Source of the DNA: Costus lasius
Taxonomy: Eukaryota; Streptophyta; Magnoliopsida; Zingiberales; Costaceae
Reading direction: 5' to 3'
Length of the DNA: 64,000 nt
Assembly (NCBI GenBank): GCA_027563935.2
Contig: CM050446.2
Location: 121,536,499-121,600,498 of the forward strand
This document shows, one piece after another, positions 1-11,145 of this stretch. Position 1 is the first letter of the stretch. The number at the start of each line of letters is the position of its first letter. Position numbers and translations under genes: made by a program. The notes beneath the pieces were generated by a model. It ran no database searches. It was not told the DNA's origin and saw only the letters and a program-made list of their open reading frames with translations.

Positions 1-681
1 AATGACTCAGAAAGGGCAGTAAGCATGAACTATATAATCAAACCATTGGCCGGCAGGGTCAACAAGCAAAATTGCAAGCCTCTAATGCCTGACAAATTTG
101 ATATAAATTTGTTGCATCCACTAAATTAGGCAAATAGGATAAAATCTATGTTAAATAAAATCGTGTCCCTATTTTTACAAGCTTGGACTACAATAAAAAA
201 ACACAAGGCACGTCTATAGCTTGTATGGTTCAGAGTTCAAACCATTGAGCCTTTACAGATCAGTGAGTGAAAGGTATGCTATTAGTGTCTGTCTTCACAA
301 GCTTTGAATTGTTGCTAGCATGGACCATTTCATTGTTGAGTTTCGTACATATAAGGTAGTACAACACAATCAAAATTTTATCATCAAACAGAGCCCAATG
401 CAGCAAACCACCCACTAGATCCATATCTTTGCAACAGCAATCCATGATTGAAATAGACAAAATTGTTGCAGTTTACTGAGTGATCAATAACTGGCATTAG
501 CCTGTTTCATGTATCTAAATTACCCCATGGAGGCAGACAAAACTTCACATAAATGGCTAAGCTTTTTCATTCTGAAGTACATTAATATAAGATATATAAA
601 CTAACTGGTGCACTTAATAGTATGTGTCAAAAAAATATCATTAACGAGCTGTGCATAAGATTATCAAATTTTGTAACTTAC
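1..681 (-). other. PABN intron 3 (partial)
   Basis: This AT-rich stretch lies downstream of the exon 3 donor of the PABN gene (GTAAG at about 681-677, minus strand). I looked on the minus strand for the rest of the RNA-recognition motif and found none, so the next exon must lie beyond the left edge. No other gene or repeat was recognised. Confidence 0.6.
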
Positions 682-2357
682 ATTGCCAACAAAGACTGAG
701 CGAGCATCAACCTCCTCTTTACTTGCTTGATTTCCAGCTGCACTAGCTGAGTCTACACAAATGAGGCAAACAAAATTGGTACAGTTTCATGTTAATTTTA
801 GCTGCCAAATGTGATGGGACTATTTGTGATTAAGAAGAGGGTGAGATCAGCTGATGAGAAAACAATTTTGAAATAGTAAAAGCTGAATCATTCAGAAATA
901 GTATGCTTTTGCAGTTGTTTACTCGTTAAAGCTGTAAACTGCCCATGCTGTGAAATGAATGTTTATGGGGAATAGAGATCAGATCCGTAATTTGCAATGA
1001 TGCTAATCCTGGTCCCCAAACTCTTTTACCAAATCAATTGTCCTCATGGATAATTTCTCAGACAGACTCAACAAACTTCAATCAGTTTGGTGATAATTTT
1101 ATAAACATAGCCTACATTTTTCAAAATTACAAATATCTCTCTCGAGTTTTTTAAATTTAAATGCACATTTTTAGGTTCTTGAAAAAGGTCCCCGAATTAT
1201 CATGCTGGAAGCGATATACCTATATTGAGAGATATTTTCACTCAGCTCATTTCAGCAGAATTCATTCGATTCTTTTAGGTAAAAGAGAATCGAATTCATA
1301 AGCTGATAACCTATTTAAAGATGGTATGGAATAATCTTGTTTGTTGCTTATCATTTATTTTACAATTTCAAAAGTAAAAAAAGACACATAAGATGATGAC
1401 AATGTGGAAAAAGAATACTAAAACGTTCATGTAATGGAAATAATCATTCACTGAAGGCAAATGGAACTTTTCAAAAAGTAGAGAGAATTTCAAATGTGCA
1501 GGAAGCCATTGAAACCCTAAGAAATGCTGTGTAGGTTTCCAAATTTTGCTAACGAATAATTGCACGTCCTCCATCTCGGAAACTAATGGCACTCTTTTAT
1601 AGAGCCCTCATGCACTACTAGGGATCTTGGAGCAATAAGCCCCTGCTTCTGGTACGTGTATCGTTGCAAGTTTGAATAACTGGTAAAAAGGAAAGAGGAT
1701 CGAACGAAGATGCACAGAACGAAAATACAGAGAACCAAAATAGAAAGAAAAAAAAAACAGTTGTTGCTGATGTAAACAGCTATGCGTATGACACATATAA
1801 ATTTTAGCGGAGATAGGTTTATATTTCGATATCGCGTCCTTAGTTCGCAATTATGTCGAACCTAATTCCTATTCTCCTACCAAATAACATGCCGTAAGGC
1901 CTTACGGCTAATTTCACATAGTCTCAGCAAAATTGAATTAGTTCAGTTAAAAGAACAACTAAATGATCGTGCTACCCATGAAACTATGCCGATCTCTAAT
2001 GGACATGCCTTCAGCGATCTAGGATCTAGAAGCAGTCTGAAAGCTACGATGAGGAAAAAAATGTGAGTGGGGTGACCTTGGGCGCCGCCCATCTCCTTCT
2101 CGACCTTGGCCTGCATCTCGCGCAGGGCGGCGGCCTCCTCCTCCATCTCCTTAAGCCTCTTCTTCATCTCGTCCAACTCCTGGATTAGGGTTAGGGATTG
2201 CGGATCAGGGATCAAGGATTAGGGTTAAGGTAACAGAGGCAGAAGGGAGGCGTGCCTTGGTGTCGACGTCCTCGGGGTTGGGCATGTCGACGTCGGCGTC
2301 CATATCAGCCTCCTCAGGGATCTCGCCGCCGTATACCTCGTGCTCTTCCTCGTCCAT
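682..2357 (-). CDS. PABN: Nuclear poly(A)-binding protein (PABN family), 5' part
   Basis: Nuclear poly(A)-binding proteins coat new poly(A) tails and stimulate poly(A) polymerase. Three minus-strand exons are visible: 2256-2357, 2077-2179 and 682-752, together exactly 92 codons, with the gene continuing off the left edge. Exon 1 encodes an acidic N-terminus ([16 protein letters not shown]). Exon 2 encodes the coiled-coil motif [20 protein letters not shown], nearly diagnostic for plant PABN proteins. Exon 3 ends in [12 protein letters not shown], the first strand (RNP2) of the RRM. The start at 2357 opens the conserved acidic N-terminus. The 2077/752 junction is GT-AG and in frame (GAC codon). 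Intron 1 appears to use a GC donor at 2255. A canonical GT donor 12 bases earlier would also keep the frame and remove four residues. Recognition is firm; the exon 1 boundary is not. Confidence 0.88.
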
Positions 2358-2767
2358 CTCCGCCGCCTCGGTGCTTCTGCAGTAGTACTGGTACTATATG
2401 CAAAAGGAAGAGTCCGAACAACTGTGGGTTCGAACCCCACCCAATTAATCAAATTACTGAATTACCCACTGACAAATGGATTATTACGCGACGGATTATA
2501 ACAATTATATAGAGAAAAAATTTCCTACGCGAGGTCTCTATCTAGGAAACTTAGGTGCGGTTAAATCTGAACCGCCTATAAAGTAATGATCCCTGCATAA
2601 CACTTTTGTGCATTGGTATTAAAGGATGGACAAAGGATGAATTTCGCCCACACCTAAGATTCCTTTATATATATATATATGATGTATGATGACACCAAAT
2701 GGCATATAAAAGTCTGTCATACTTATTTTAATTATTTTAAATTGATGAATATTTTACTTATGATAGG
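2358..2767 (-). promoter_or_regulatory. PABN upstream region, cut by the transposon block
   Basis: These 410 bases separate the PABN start codon from the R1 insertion point. They must hold the remaining 5' UTR and proximal promoter. A tRNA T-arm-like hairpin (GTGGG, loop TTCGAAC, CCCAC) lies at 2424-2440 on the plus strand, but no matching acceptor stem or A box is evident, so it is at most a tRNA or SINE remnant. A short TA repeat lies near 2668-2680. The target duplication ATAGG occupies 2763-2767. Confidence 0.5.
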
Positions 2768-3420
2768 TGTCACGCTCAGAATTAGTGCTAAATTTTTTTT
2801 CTTAAAATAAGCAGAGCCACACAGGACTATAAGAGAAAAACTATCCCACGCACGGGACAAAATAGCATAAGACGCGACCGACAGACGTGACCATCCACGT
2901 CTCAGCCTAACCCAACAAACAACTAGGGATGGCAAAATAACCCTAACCTGACCTGACCCGACCCGATGTTGATGGGGAAAACCCATGTTGACCAAGTTCG
3001 GGGTCGGGTTCGGGTAAAACCCGATTCTTATCACGCAGGACGGGAACGGGTCTAGGAAATCGAAAACCCGCCCCGAACCCAACCCCGAACCCGACCCGAA
3101 TGTATATTTTTACTAAAATACCCTAAAAGTCTAAAACCCTAACATTCTAACAGAAAGACTCTTTCAACCGATCTTTACTTGTATGAAGTATGAAGTATGG
3201 ATTATGGATTGTGATTTGTGAATTGTGATTTGTGAATTGTGATGTATTTTCTACTAGCCTATTATGTAGTTGATGCATTTTCTATTCATATTTTTATGTT
3301 ATTGTAGCTGATTTCTTACTTGTGTAGTTTGTTAATGAAATAGTGATAGTTGATGGTAGTTTATAGCAAAGTTCAATGATAATTATTGTCAAACTTTTTT
3401 AAACCAAAGTTCGAGAATAA

Positions 3421-3536
3421 TTATTGTCGAAGTTCGACGATATATATAACAAGTTCGACAATAATTATTGTTGAACTTGTACATCTATTGTTGAATTGGT
3501 TCAAACATAAACAAGTTCGACAATATATATACCAAG
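3421..3536. repeat. Palindromic minisatellite inside H1, left part
   Basis: Imperfect repeats of the palindrome TTCGACAATAATTATTGTYG alternate with the spacer ACATCTATTGTYGAA. The array is cut by N1 and resumes at 7400. It is AT-rich and able to fold into hairpins. It is not a CRISPR array: unit length and spacing vary and the spacers are repeated. Confidence 0.75.
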
Positions 3537-4771
3537 TGTCAGGCCTGGTTTAGGCCGGTCCAGCCCAAGCCCATACCGCGCGAGCCCAGGCAGACAAAAA
3601 AACGGAGCCCGCTCGTCCCCCGCAATCGCCCGGTCAACTACTAATGTTGACCCTAATTTGGGGAAGCTACGTCTTCTTCCCCGCAACCTACGGATAGCGG
3701 CAACGCGACGAGGTCGACGGCAGAGACCTCGGACACGGCTGGGACTTCGTCAGCAGAAGACGCGGACAACATGACAGGGCACAACGAGCTTATCAAACGC
3801 AAGGAGCTCGGGCGTTCGACACCCTAATCCAAACGCAGCGAGCGGCTGGAGCGGAAGAAGGGAGGCGGTGGCGCTTCCCTATAAAGGATCATCAGGCGAG
3901 GACGGGGGATTCATCAGCTAGCACCAAAGCTCAGGGGAGCAATTGAGTGATCAAGCGAGGGATTAGGAAGAGATTTCGGCGACGAGGGTGGCGTCGACTG
4001 AGAGCAGAGATTGTAAACGGTGATCGGTGGATCACCGGCGAGGGAGGGAAAGCAGGGTCGGCGGCCAGGGGGCCAACGACGTGAAAAGAGGGTTCTGTAA
4101 CTTCTATAAGTGGAATACGATGCTTCTTTCTCCAGTCTTTCTCCTCCTCTGTTCTGTCTACACGGCGACGATTTTCAGTGTGTTTTCCATCGTTTCGGGC
4201 GGTGACGATTGTCGGAAAGAAGGCGGACGATATGCCGACCGGCACCTCTCTTCCTCGGCAAGAACGCGCGCACGGCGGTGCTCGGCGGCTGAAGCAACGC
4301 GGACGGCGCTGCTACGCGAGGTGAAGAAGACGAAGCAAGCTGCAAAATCGCGTTTCGATTTTGACAAAGTCAAAATTGGAACCGGGGCAGAATTTGGCGA
4401 GTGGAGCGAATTCGGGTGACGTCAGCGAGGTGACGCCGACGAAAGACGGCAGAATTCGGAGATTCGATTATTTCGGTTTCGAATTGAAATTGCTGACGTC
4501 AGTGTGACGTCAGCAGAACGAAATTAATTCGAGCGCGCGGAGATTTTTCGGTCAACGGTGAATTTTCAGTAGTGAGGTAATTTTGTGATTGAGGGTTCAA
4601 ATTTCCTAAATTAGGGTTAGGGTTTCAATCGAGGATAAAATTCAATCGAGGAGTTAGGGTTTCTGATTTGGGGAAGAATTTTACCCGGAAACCCTGGGGA
4701 GTTCACGCTCTGGTGTTCCGCCGGACAACCATAAGACAACAGTTTATGGCTAATCTGACCAGGGCGTGACA
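3537..4771 (+). repeat. N1 5' LTR
   Basis: It starts TGTCAGGCCTGG and ends GGCGTGACA, 1,235 bp. It pairs with 6160-7399 (1,240 bp), with scattered substitutions and small indels. A CCCTATAAAGG TATA-like box near 3880-3890 is also present in the other copy and probably marks the transcription start region. Open frames inside the LTR are not conserved coding sequence. Confidence 0.85.
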
Positions 4772-4830
4772 ATTGGTATCAGAGCCGAGGTTAACGTGTG
4801 ATGGCGAACACGGCACCTTAACTTGCAAAG

Positions 4831-6159
4831 GTGAAGAAGGGTTTGAAATTCCAGAAGATCACCCGCATAGCCAGAGGAGCGTCAGAGGACGTCTGGCCCA
4901 AGCAGGGAAAAGGTAAAGCCAAGGAGACGGCTGAACCTGAAGAGATGGCGAACCACGGCGATCATATCGCACAAATCGAGCAGGTGCTCGGACTGGCTAT
5001 TGCTGGGAACAACGGGATGATGCCCCAGATCGAGAGTCTTCAGAGTACAGTGGAGGCTCAAAGATTGCAGATTCAAACTCAAAAGTTGCAGATCGAGTTC
5101 CTGCAACAGACTCTGGATGGTCTGATCGATTTGCTAGAGCAGATGGCTCGCATGAAGGAGGAGATGCATGCAGAGATCACGGTATTGCGTTTGGCCCTAA
5201 CGCAAGTATCGCGATTGACGACAACACCGGCGGAACAGGAGGCTCCTAAGTCGAAGGTACGAGTACCTGAGCCAGCGATGTTCGGGGGGGGGGCGATCGT
5301 CCAGAAAAGTGGAGAACTTCATCTGGGACATGGAGCAGTTGTTCTCTGCTAGCCGTGTTCCAGAAGAAGACACGATGCGGGTGTACATCGCATACCTCAC
5401 AGGCGACGCGAAACTTTGGTGGCGAACCAAAGTCAGCTCGATATCGGGGGCTACTAGCTGGCCTTGGGAGGCCTTTCGTGAGGATCTGCGATGGCAGTTT
5501 CTTCCCGGAAACTCGGAGGACCAAGCTTGTGGGAAGGTGGATCGGCTAAGGCACACTGGGTCGATCTATGAGTATGTAAGGGCGTTCTCCGCGTTGATGC
5601 TGGAGCTACCTAACATGGCCGAGGGTGACCAGAAGTACTTCTTCATCCGGAATCTTCAGCCATGGGCAGAAGCAGAGGTTCGACGACATTCACCACTTGA
5701 CTGGAGAGCGGCTGCGGCGGTGGGCGAGTCCTTGGTGGATAACAGAAATTTCAAATCAACACCACCAAAGAAACAGAGGTCATCACCGAAGCGCGGCTCC
5801 CCACGTACTCCACCAAGGGCTAGAGTTCCAGAGAGGGGTAGACCCTTTCCCCGGCAGGACAGGGGTTCAGCGGGCCGATGAAAGCCAAAACCACATGGTT
5901 GCTTCTTGTGCGGTGGTCCTCACTGGGTGAAGGATTGTCCGTGCAGGCAGAAACTCATGGCGATGGTAGTGCAAGAACCAGTTGAGGAAGCTGAAGATCA
6001 CACCGAAGAGGTGAGGATTAGTGGATTACAGCTAGTCCCACACACTGCCACAGGAGCGCAGCAGTGTCGGATCGGTGGTCTGAGGATCGGAGCAATGGTG
6101 GCCAGAGATTTGCCTGTCACGGACATCGAGGGCGATGTCCAAATTGGGCAGGGGAGAAT
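4831..6159 (+). pseudogene. N1 gag, frameshifted
   Basis: The frame starting near 4831 encodes a basic N-terminus, then a glutamine/leucine-rich coiled coil. It shifts at a run of ten Gs (5284-5293) into a second frame containing the retrotransposon gag domain (FIWDMEQLF, YLTGDAKLWWRTKV at about 5315-5440). A third frame from about 5880 holds a CCHC-like knuckle (CFLCGGPHWVKDC) and ends in DIEGDVQIGQGRI, which runs through the polypurine tract to the 3' LTR. N3 has the same order of blocks without the G run, so the G run looks like a later slippage mutation. The product would form the particle shell. The copy is defective. Confidence 0.78.
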
Positions 6160-7399
6160 TGTCAGGCCTGGTTCAGGCCGGTCCGGCCCAAGCCCATGCC
6201 GCGCGAGCCTAGGCGGACGAAAAAACAGAGCCTGCTTGTCCCCCGCAATCGTCTAGTCAACTACTAATGTTGACCCTAATTTGGGGAAGCTGCGCGTGAG
6301 CGCGGTGTCTTCTTCCCCGCAACCTGCGGATGGCGGCAATGCGACAAGGTCGACGGCAAAGACCTCGGACATGGCTGGGACTTTGTCAGTGGAAGACGCG
6401 CACGACGCAGACAACATGACAGGGCGCAATGAGCTTATCAGACGTAAGGAGTTCGGGCGTTCGACTCCCTAATCCAAAAAACAGCGAGCGGCTGGAGCGG
6501 AAGAAGGGAGGCGGCGGGCTACCCTATAAAGGTTCATAGAGCGAGGACGGGGGATTCATCAGCTTGCACCAAAGCTCAGGGGAGCGATTGAGTGATCAAG
6601 CGAGGGATTAGGAAGAGATTTCAGCGACGAGGGCGGCGTCGACTGAGAGCAGAGATTGTAACCGGTGATCGGTGGATCATCGGCGAGGGAGGGAAAGCGG
6701 GGCCTGCGGCCGACGACGTGAGAAGAGGATTCTATAACTTCTATCAGTGGAATACGAAGCTTCTTTCTCCAGTCTTTCTCATCCTCTGTTCCGTCTGCAC
6801 GGCGACGATTTCTAGTGTGTTTTCCGTCGTTTCGGGCGGTGACGATCGACGAAAAGAAGGCGGACGATATCCCGACTGTCACCTCTCTTCCTCAGCAAGA
6901 ACACGCGCGCGGTGGAACTCGGCAGCTGAAGCAACGCGGATGGCGCTGCTACGCGAGGTGAAGAAGACGAAGCAAGCTGCAAAGATGCATTTGATTTTGA
7001 CAAAGTCAAAATCGGAACCGAGGAGGAGTTTGGCGAACGGAGCGAATTCGGGTGACATCAGCGAGGCGACGGTGATGTAAGACTGCAGAATTTGAAGATT
7101 CAGCGATTTCGGTTTCGAATTGAAATTGCTGACGTCAGTGTGACATCAGCAAAACCAAATTAATTCGGGCGCGCAGAGATTTTCTGTCAACGGTGAATTT
7201 TGACTAGTGAGGTAATTTTGTGATTGAGGGTTTGAATTTTCCATGCGAATTATAATTTGCGGATAAAATTCAATCGGGGAGTTAGGGTTTCTGATTTGGG
7301 GAAGAATTTTACCCGGAAACCCTAAGGAGTTCACGCTCTGGTGTTCCTCCGGACAACCCTAAGACAACAGTTTAGGGCTAATCCGACCAGGGTGTGACA
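6160..7399 (+). repeat. N1 3' LTR
   Basis: It starts TGTCAGGCCTGG at 6160, directly after the polypurine tract, and ends GTGTGACA at 7399, followed by the CCAAG duplication. It is collinear with 3537-4771. Confidence 0.85.
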
Positions 7400-7625
7400 C
7401 CAAGTTCGACAATAATTATCGTCGAACTTGTACATCTATTGTCGAACTGGTTTAAACATAACCAAGTTCGACGATATATATACAAAGTTCGACAATAACT
7501 ATTGTCGAATATGTACATCTATTGTCGAACTAGTTCAAACATAACCAAGTTCGACGATATATATATATATAAAGTTCGACAATAATTATTGTCGAACTTG
7601 AACATCTATTGTCGAACTTTTTTAA
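7400..7625. repeat. Palindromic minisatellite inside H1, right part
   Basis: This is the continuation of the array at 3421-3536, with about three more units. The clearest palindrome is AAGTTCGACAATAATTATTG followed by TCGAACTT at 7572-7599. Units are separated by TA runs of variable length. Confidence 0.75.
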
Positions 7626-8200
7626 ACATAACAGTAGTTTTTGAGGTTCGGGTTTTTTTTATTATTAAATTTTTTACTTAGGGTTCGGGTTTCCCCGCGG
7701 GGACCCGATTCCCTAGTAGGGTCGGGGATTGGGTTCCGTTTTATAGACCCGTCAGGTTCGGGGACGGGGTAGGGAGAGGCGGGGTCGGGGCGGGGAAGGT
7801 AAAACCCGCCCTGTTGCCATCCCTACAAATAGCCAACATCGTATGCAGACGGTGGCGCACATGCGCAAATAGTGAACACCATGCAGGGTGTAGAAGAGGG
7901 GCTAGTTGCACGCAGGCGACAGAACACAAAGTCAACATAGAGTCAACACCGCAAACACAAACAAGCGACGGGGTCACAACGTCGAGAAGAGGGGAGAAGC
8001 TGCCTCACTCAGACGAGCAGGGGAGAACGTCAGAGAATTGAGGGACCGCACATGCCTAAATGCGGGGTCGAACGCAGAACGCGCACAAACACAACAGAAT
8101 AAGGCATCGTCGAAAAACATGTTGAAGCCCGAAAACTGAATAAACAGCGGAAAGGTAGATGACTGAAAATAATGAACTGGGAGAAGAAGAATACCTCTCG

Positions 8201-8250
8201 GCAAGACTCGAACCCACCGGCTCCACCACTGCACAACGGACCATCTGGCA
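8201..8250 (-). repeat. tRNA-like (Pol III B-box-like) segment in the R1 left LTR
   Basis: On the minus strand the sequence GGTGGGTTCGAGTCTTGCC (8201-8219) resembles a tRNA T arm with a B box, preceded by TGTGCAGTGGTGG, which is A-box-like. The right LTR has the same block at 40997-41040 with a better-paired stem. No acceptor stem can be drawn, so this is a remnant or a chance resemblance, not a tRNA gene. Confidence 0.35.
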
Positions 8251-8620
8251 AACTGATTTGAAATTCTCGCTGCCGAACCGCCCGCCACACACCACCGGTC
8301 GTCGCACGAAGTTCACCGGGGATCGCCTCCAATCACCGGAGTCCATTCGAGCAGTCGATATGGCTACGCCGAGCCGAAGAAGGGAAACAGGGTGGACTCA
8401 TTGATGTCGAACCGCCCACGCCACACCACCGGTGGTCGGAGCATGCCGACGATCACCGCAGATCGTCGGAGCAGTGGGGGTAGACCTCACGACGCTCTGA
8501 CCCATTAGAGCTTATCGGACTTTGCCGCCGAAGTGGGCCGGAGGTCGCCGGACGATCGCTGCCAATCGCTAGAACCCAACGGGGGAGGGAAGTCATCGGA
8601 CGATCACACTGATTGCCGGG

Positions 8621-8623
<3 letters not shown>

Positions 8624-8674
<51 letters not shown>
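8624..8674. repeat. (GA)n microsatellite in the R1 left LTR
   Basis: A perfect GA repeat of 51 bases. The matching site in the right LTR (45578-45594) has only 17 bases, so the tract changed length after the element inserted. Arginine/glutamate repeats translated from it are artefacts. Confidence 0.9.
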
Positions 8675-8676
<2 letters not shown>

Positions 8677-9464
8677 CACCGGACCTCCCTAGTCTCGCCG
8701 GACAATGTCGGAAACGAGAGGAAAAGAGGAGGAAGTGGGGGAAGCAGACGTCGTGCGTTTGCCTGCTCGCCTGGAGCACGCACGCCAGCTTCTCCAGGGT
8801 TTCGCCAGACACGAACGTCATGCGTATGCCTCCTCTAGCCGGCGAATCGAGCCGCCGACATCCCATGCGCCGGAGACTCGTGCTCACCGAGTCTTCGCCC
8901 CAGTCGTCGTTGACAACACCTCCTCCCTGTCCGATCGCTTACACCCGCATGCAGCCATCTTGTTTACACCACGTGGTCGTCGCCTCATAGGTCGACATCG
9001 CCGGCGTCCCGAGTGTCGTCCGCCTCCACTCGAAGCTGCCCCTCTCCACTGCCATGCTGCCTCCCAACCTCTCCTGCACGCCTGCGCGTGCTTCCCAAAA
9101 GACAAAAGCTCACCGCCGGTCGCCACCAGCTGGCTTGTGCCACGCGGCTGATGTCTCGCCGGCTGACGTCGCTGCCAACTACTGTCCGCCATGCGGCTGA
9201 AGACTCCTGCAGGCGCCGACATCAGCGAACGCAGCCCTGCTGAATGCATTGCTCTCGAACGAACGAAGCCCTAACATTGGATTTGGGGCGATTTTGACCT
9301 AATCAACGCCCCTTTGATCGGTCAAAATTGGGCCCAAATCTTGGGTCTAACATCCTCCCCGCCTGAGGTAGTCGCTGTCCTCGGGGACTCGAGGTAGCTC
9401 CTTAGCTCACCCTCGAATTGCCATAGTTCGGAAGTCTTCTGCTAGGTTGCTTCCTCTATGGGGG

Positions 9465-10932
9465 TGATGACATATAAAAATATGATATTTCGTGACCCAA
9501 TTTCATTCGTATCTTAGAGCATAATGCATGTTTCATCTCATTTATTTACTCAAATGCTTCATATTCTTCAGAACCTTCACTTTTCCTCCGTTTTAATGAA
9601 ATGCAGGTATTTGACCCCAAAATCAGTGGAATTTAGAGAATCTGAAGGTATGAGACGATTTCCCATGATGAGACGAAGCTACCTGCCAAATTTCAGCCCA
9701 ATCAAAGCTTTCTACAAGATGCGCGGTCATGGGTGTGTACTCATACACGGCCGTGCATGACCCTGCTACTCTAGGCTTCACCGAGTCGTACACGGCCATG
9801 GGTGTGCAACCATGCACGGCCGTGATCCATAAGTTATTCCGCGACAGAGCCGTACACGGGCATGGCCGTGCATCCATGCACGGCCGTGTATCGTCGCGAA
9901 CTGCTCGACAGACATCCGGTATTTCGCCCGTAACTTTCTATTCTTAGCTCGGATTGGAGCAAAATTTGGGGGAGACCTTCCTAACTAGCATACGCACGAT
10001 TTGGGATAGGAATCATCAGATCTAGAGAAGAAACCGGGGAGAATGAGCAAAAAAGGTGAGACCTTAGGGTTTTGGGGCGATTTCGGAGGCAACAACACTG
10101 TTCCGGCTTGATTTCTTTGTCGTTCCGGCGTGGATCTTCGTGCTGGACCTTCTTCCATCGACGATTTACCCTCCCTTTGGTTTGATTTAATTATTATGAG
10201 AGATCTATGTGTTTAACGATGTATACACTAGCGTAAACTCTTCTTTTCGGGGTTTGGGCGTAGCCCACTATAAGAATGCTTGATAATATGACTTGATCTA
10301 TATATTCCTCTATTTATCTTTGTTCTTATTCATTTTTAGGATGTTTTAATTCTTGTTTACATACTGGTCATATGTATGCATGCTTTAGATGTCAAGGGAA
10401 GGACTGAGAGGTGAACCTTGACCATCGGAACCCCTAGACTGGACTGGTGATTTCACGTTGTGAGAGCACTCGAAATCACTCGAGGAACCCTAATCTTTCA
10501 CAAATCCCATTGGATCCGCCTAAACCCTAGTAAGCCATGAGAGTAGGAGACTTGGGTTAAGACGGATACCGGACCGTGTCCTGAGAGGGAGCGCGTCTGT
10601 ACCCTAGGAAAGGTTACCTTGAGAACTTAGATAAAACTTTATTTAAATTGTCAAGCCCTGATATTTATGCATGCTTCAGTGTGGTGAAACCTAAAACCCC
10701 GAATCTCTCTCATAATCTCAAAACCCCTTTTGCCTTGCTTTCTGCTTCGCTTGATTTAAGTCTGCTTTAGTTTAATTGCTTGCTCTAGGATTTTAGACAC
10801 TTCTCCATTAATCGTTATCCTAGCAATTGATTTATTGATTAGTTAGTACTTGACCCTAGTCCCTGTGGGTTCGATCTTAATTGTTACGCGATAGACCGTG
10901 CACTTGCGGTAGCAGCCGTTTAGGCCCTATCA
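9465..10932. mobile_element. S1: solo LTR inside R1
   Basis: A 1,468-bp segment starts TGATGACATA and ends GGCCCTATCA, with GGGGG duplicated at 9460-9464 and 10933-10937. No primer site, coding region or second LTR is present. It interrupts R1 internal sequence just past its polypurine tract, and the flanks join cleanly when it is removed. The pattern is that of unequal recombination between the LTRs of a former complete element. Near 9720-9890 it contains a cluster of CACGGCCGTG-type palindromes. Confidence 0.8.
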
Positions 10933-11145
10933 GGGGGATTCATCCCATCGGATAAGAAACTCCATACGTCAGTTTATCTTACTTTGCCCCAACACCCGGT
11001 GATCTAAAATGTCACCTATCCTTTGGTGGAACTCTGTTCGCACCATCGGTGGGGTTTGATAAGACAATGATCGAGAAGGATCGTCTAGATCCAAGTGAAA
11101 CTTCCTCAAGCTCACAGGGAATGTAGGATGTACATATATTCTCTA

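Larger units (their letters stand above)
3537..7399 (+). mobile_element. N1: gag-only LTR retrotransposon inserted in H1
   Basis: This 3,863-bp element has LTRs at 3537-4771 and 6160-7399 (both TGTCAGGC...GTGACA), target duplication CCAAG at 3532-3536 and 7400-7404, a tRNA-iMet primer site TGGTATCAGAGC at 4774-4785, and a polypurine tract (GGCAGGGGAGAAT) just before 6160. Its 1.39-kb internal region carries only a gag-like frame. There is no protease, reverse transcriptase or integrase, so it would need enzymes from another element (TR-GAG type). Confidence 0.9.
2924..7825. mobile_element. H1: non-autonomous hAT-like DNA element inserted in the R1 left LTR
   Basis: Terminal inverted repeats TAGGGATGGCAA (from 2924) and TTGCCATCCCTA (ending 7825) flank it, with 8-bp duplications CAAACAAC (2916-2923) and CAAATAGC (7826-7833). 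The uninterrupted copy of the site in the R1 right LTR reads CAAACAGC, so each duplication differs from the ancestor by one transition. Eight-base duplications are typical of hAT elements. The element is about 1,034 bp without N1, with G-rich subterminal arms of GGGTTCGGG type and no transposase frame. Confidence 0.85.
2768..9352 (-). repeat. R1 left LTR (3' LTR of the element), split by H1 and N1
   Basis: The LTR survives as 2768-2923 and 7834-9352, about 1,675 bp once H1 is removed. The same order of sequence recurs in the right LTR (14071-14264, 40346-41217, 45376-46322). It begins TGTCACGC and ends GGTCTAACA. Open frames across 7741-9250 fall in this non-coding LTR and are not genes. Confidence 0.88.

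Noticed and set aside
2424..2440. tRNA gene
   Set aside because: Only a T-arm hairpin is present. No acceptor, D or anticodon stems can be drawn.
2732..3082. A 116-codon minus-strand frame
   Set aside because: It crosses the R1 LTR start and the H1 terminal repeat and has no protein resemblance.
3421..7625. Regular palindromic repeats resembling a CRISPR array
   Set aside because: Spacers are repeated, unit length varies, the genome is a plant's, and the array is the interior of a DNA transposon.
8533..9249. Several overlapping frames of 100-150 codons, including arginine/glutamate runs
   Set aside because: They come from the GA microsatellite and GC-rich R1 LTR. The matching frames in the right LTR (45635-46272) differ by indels.
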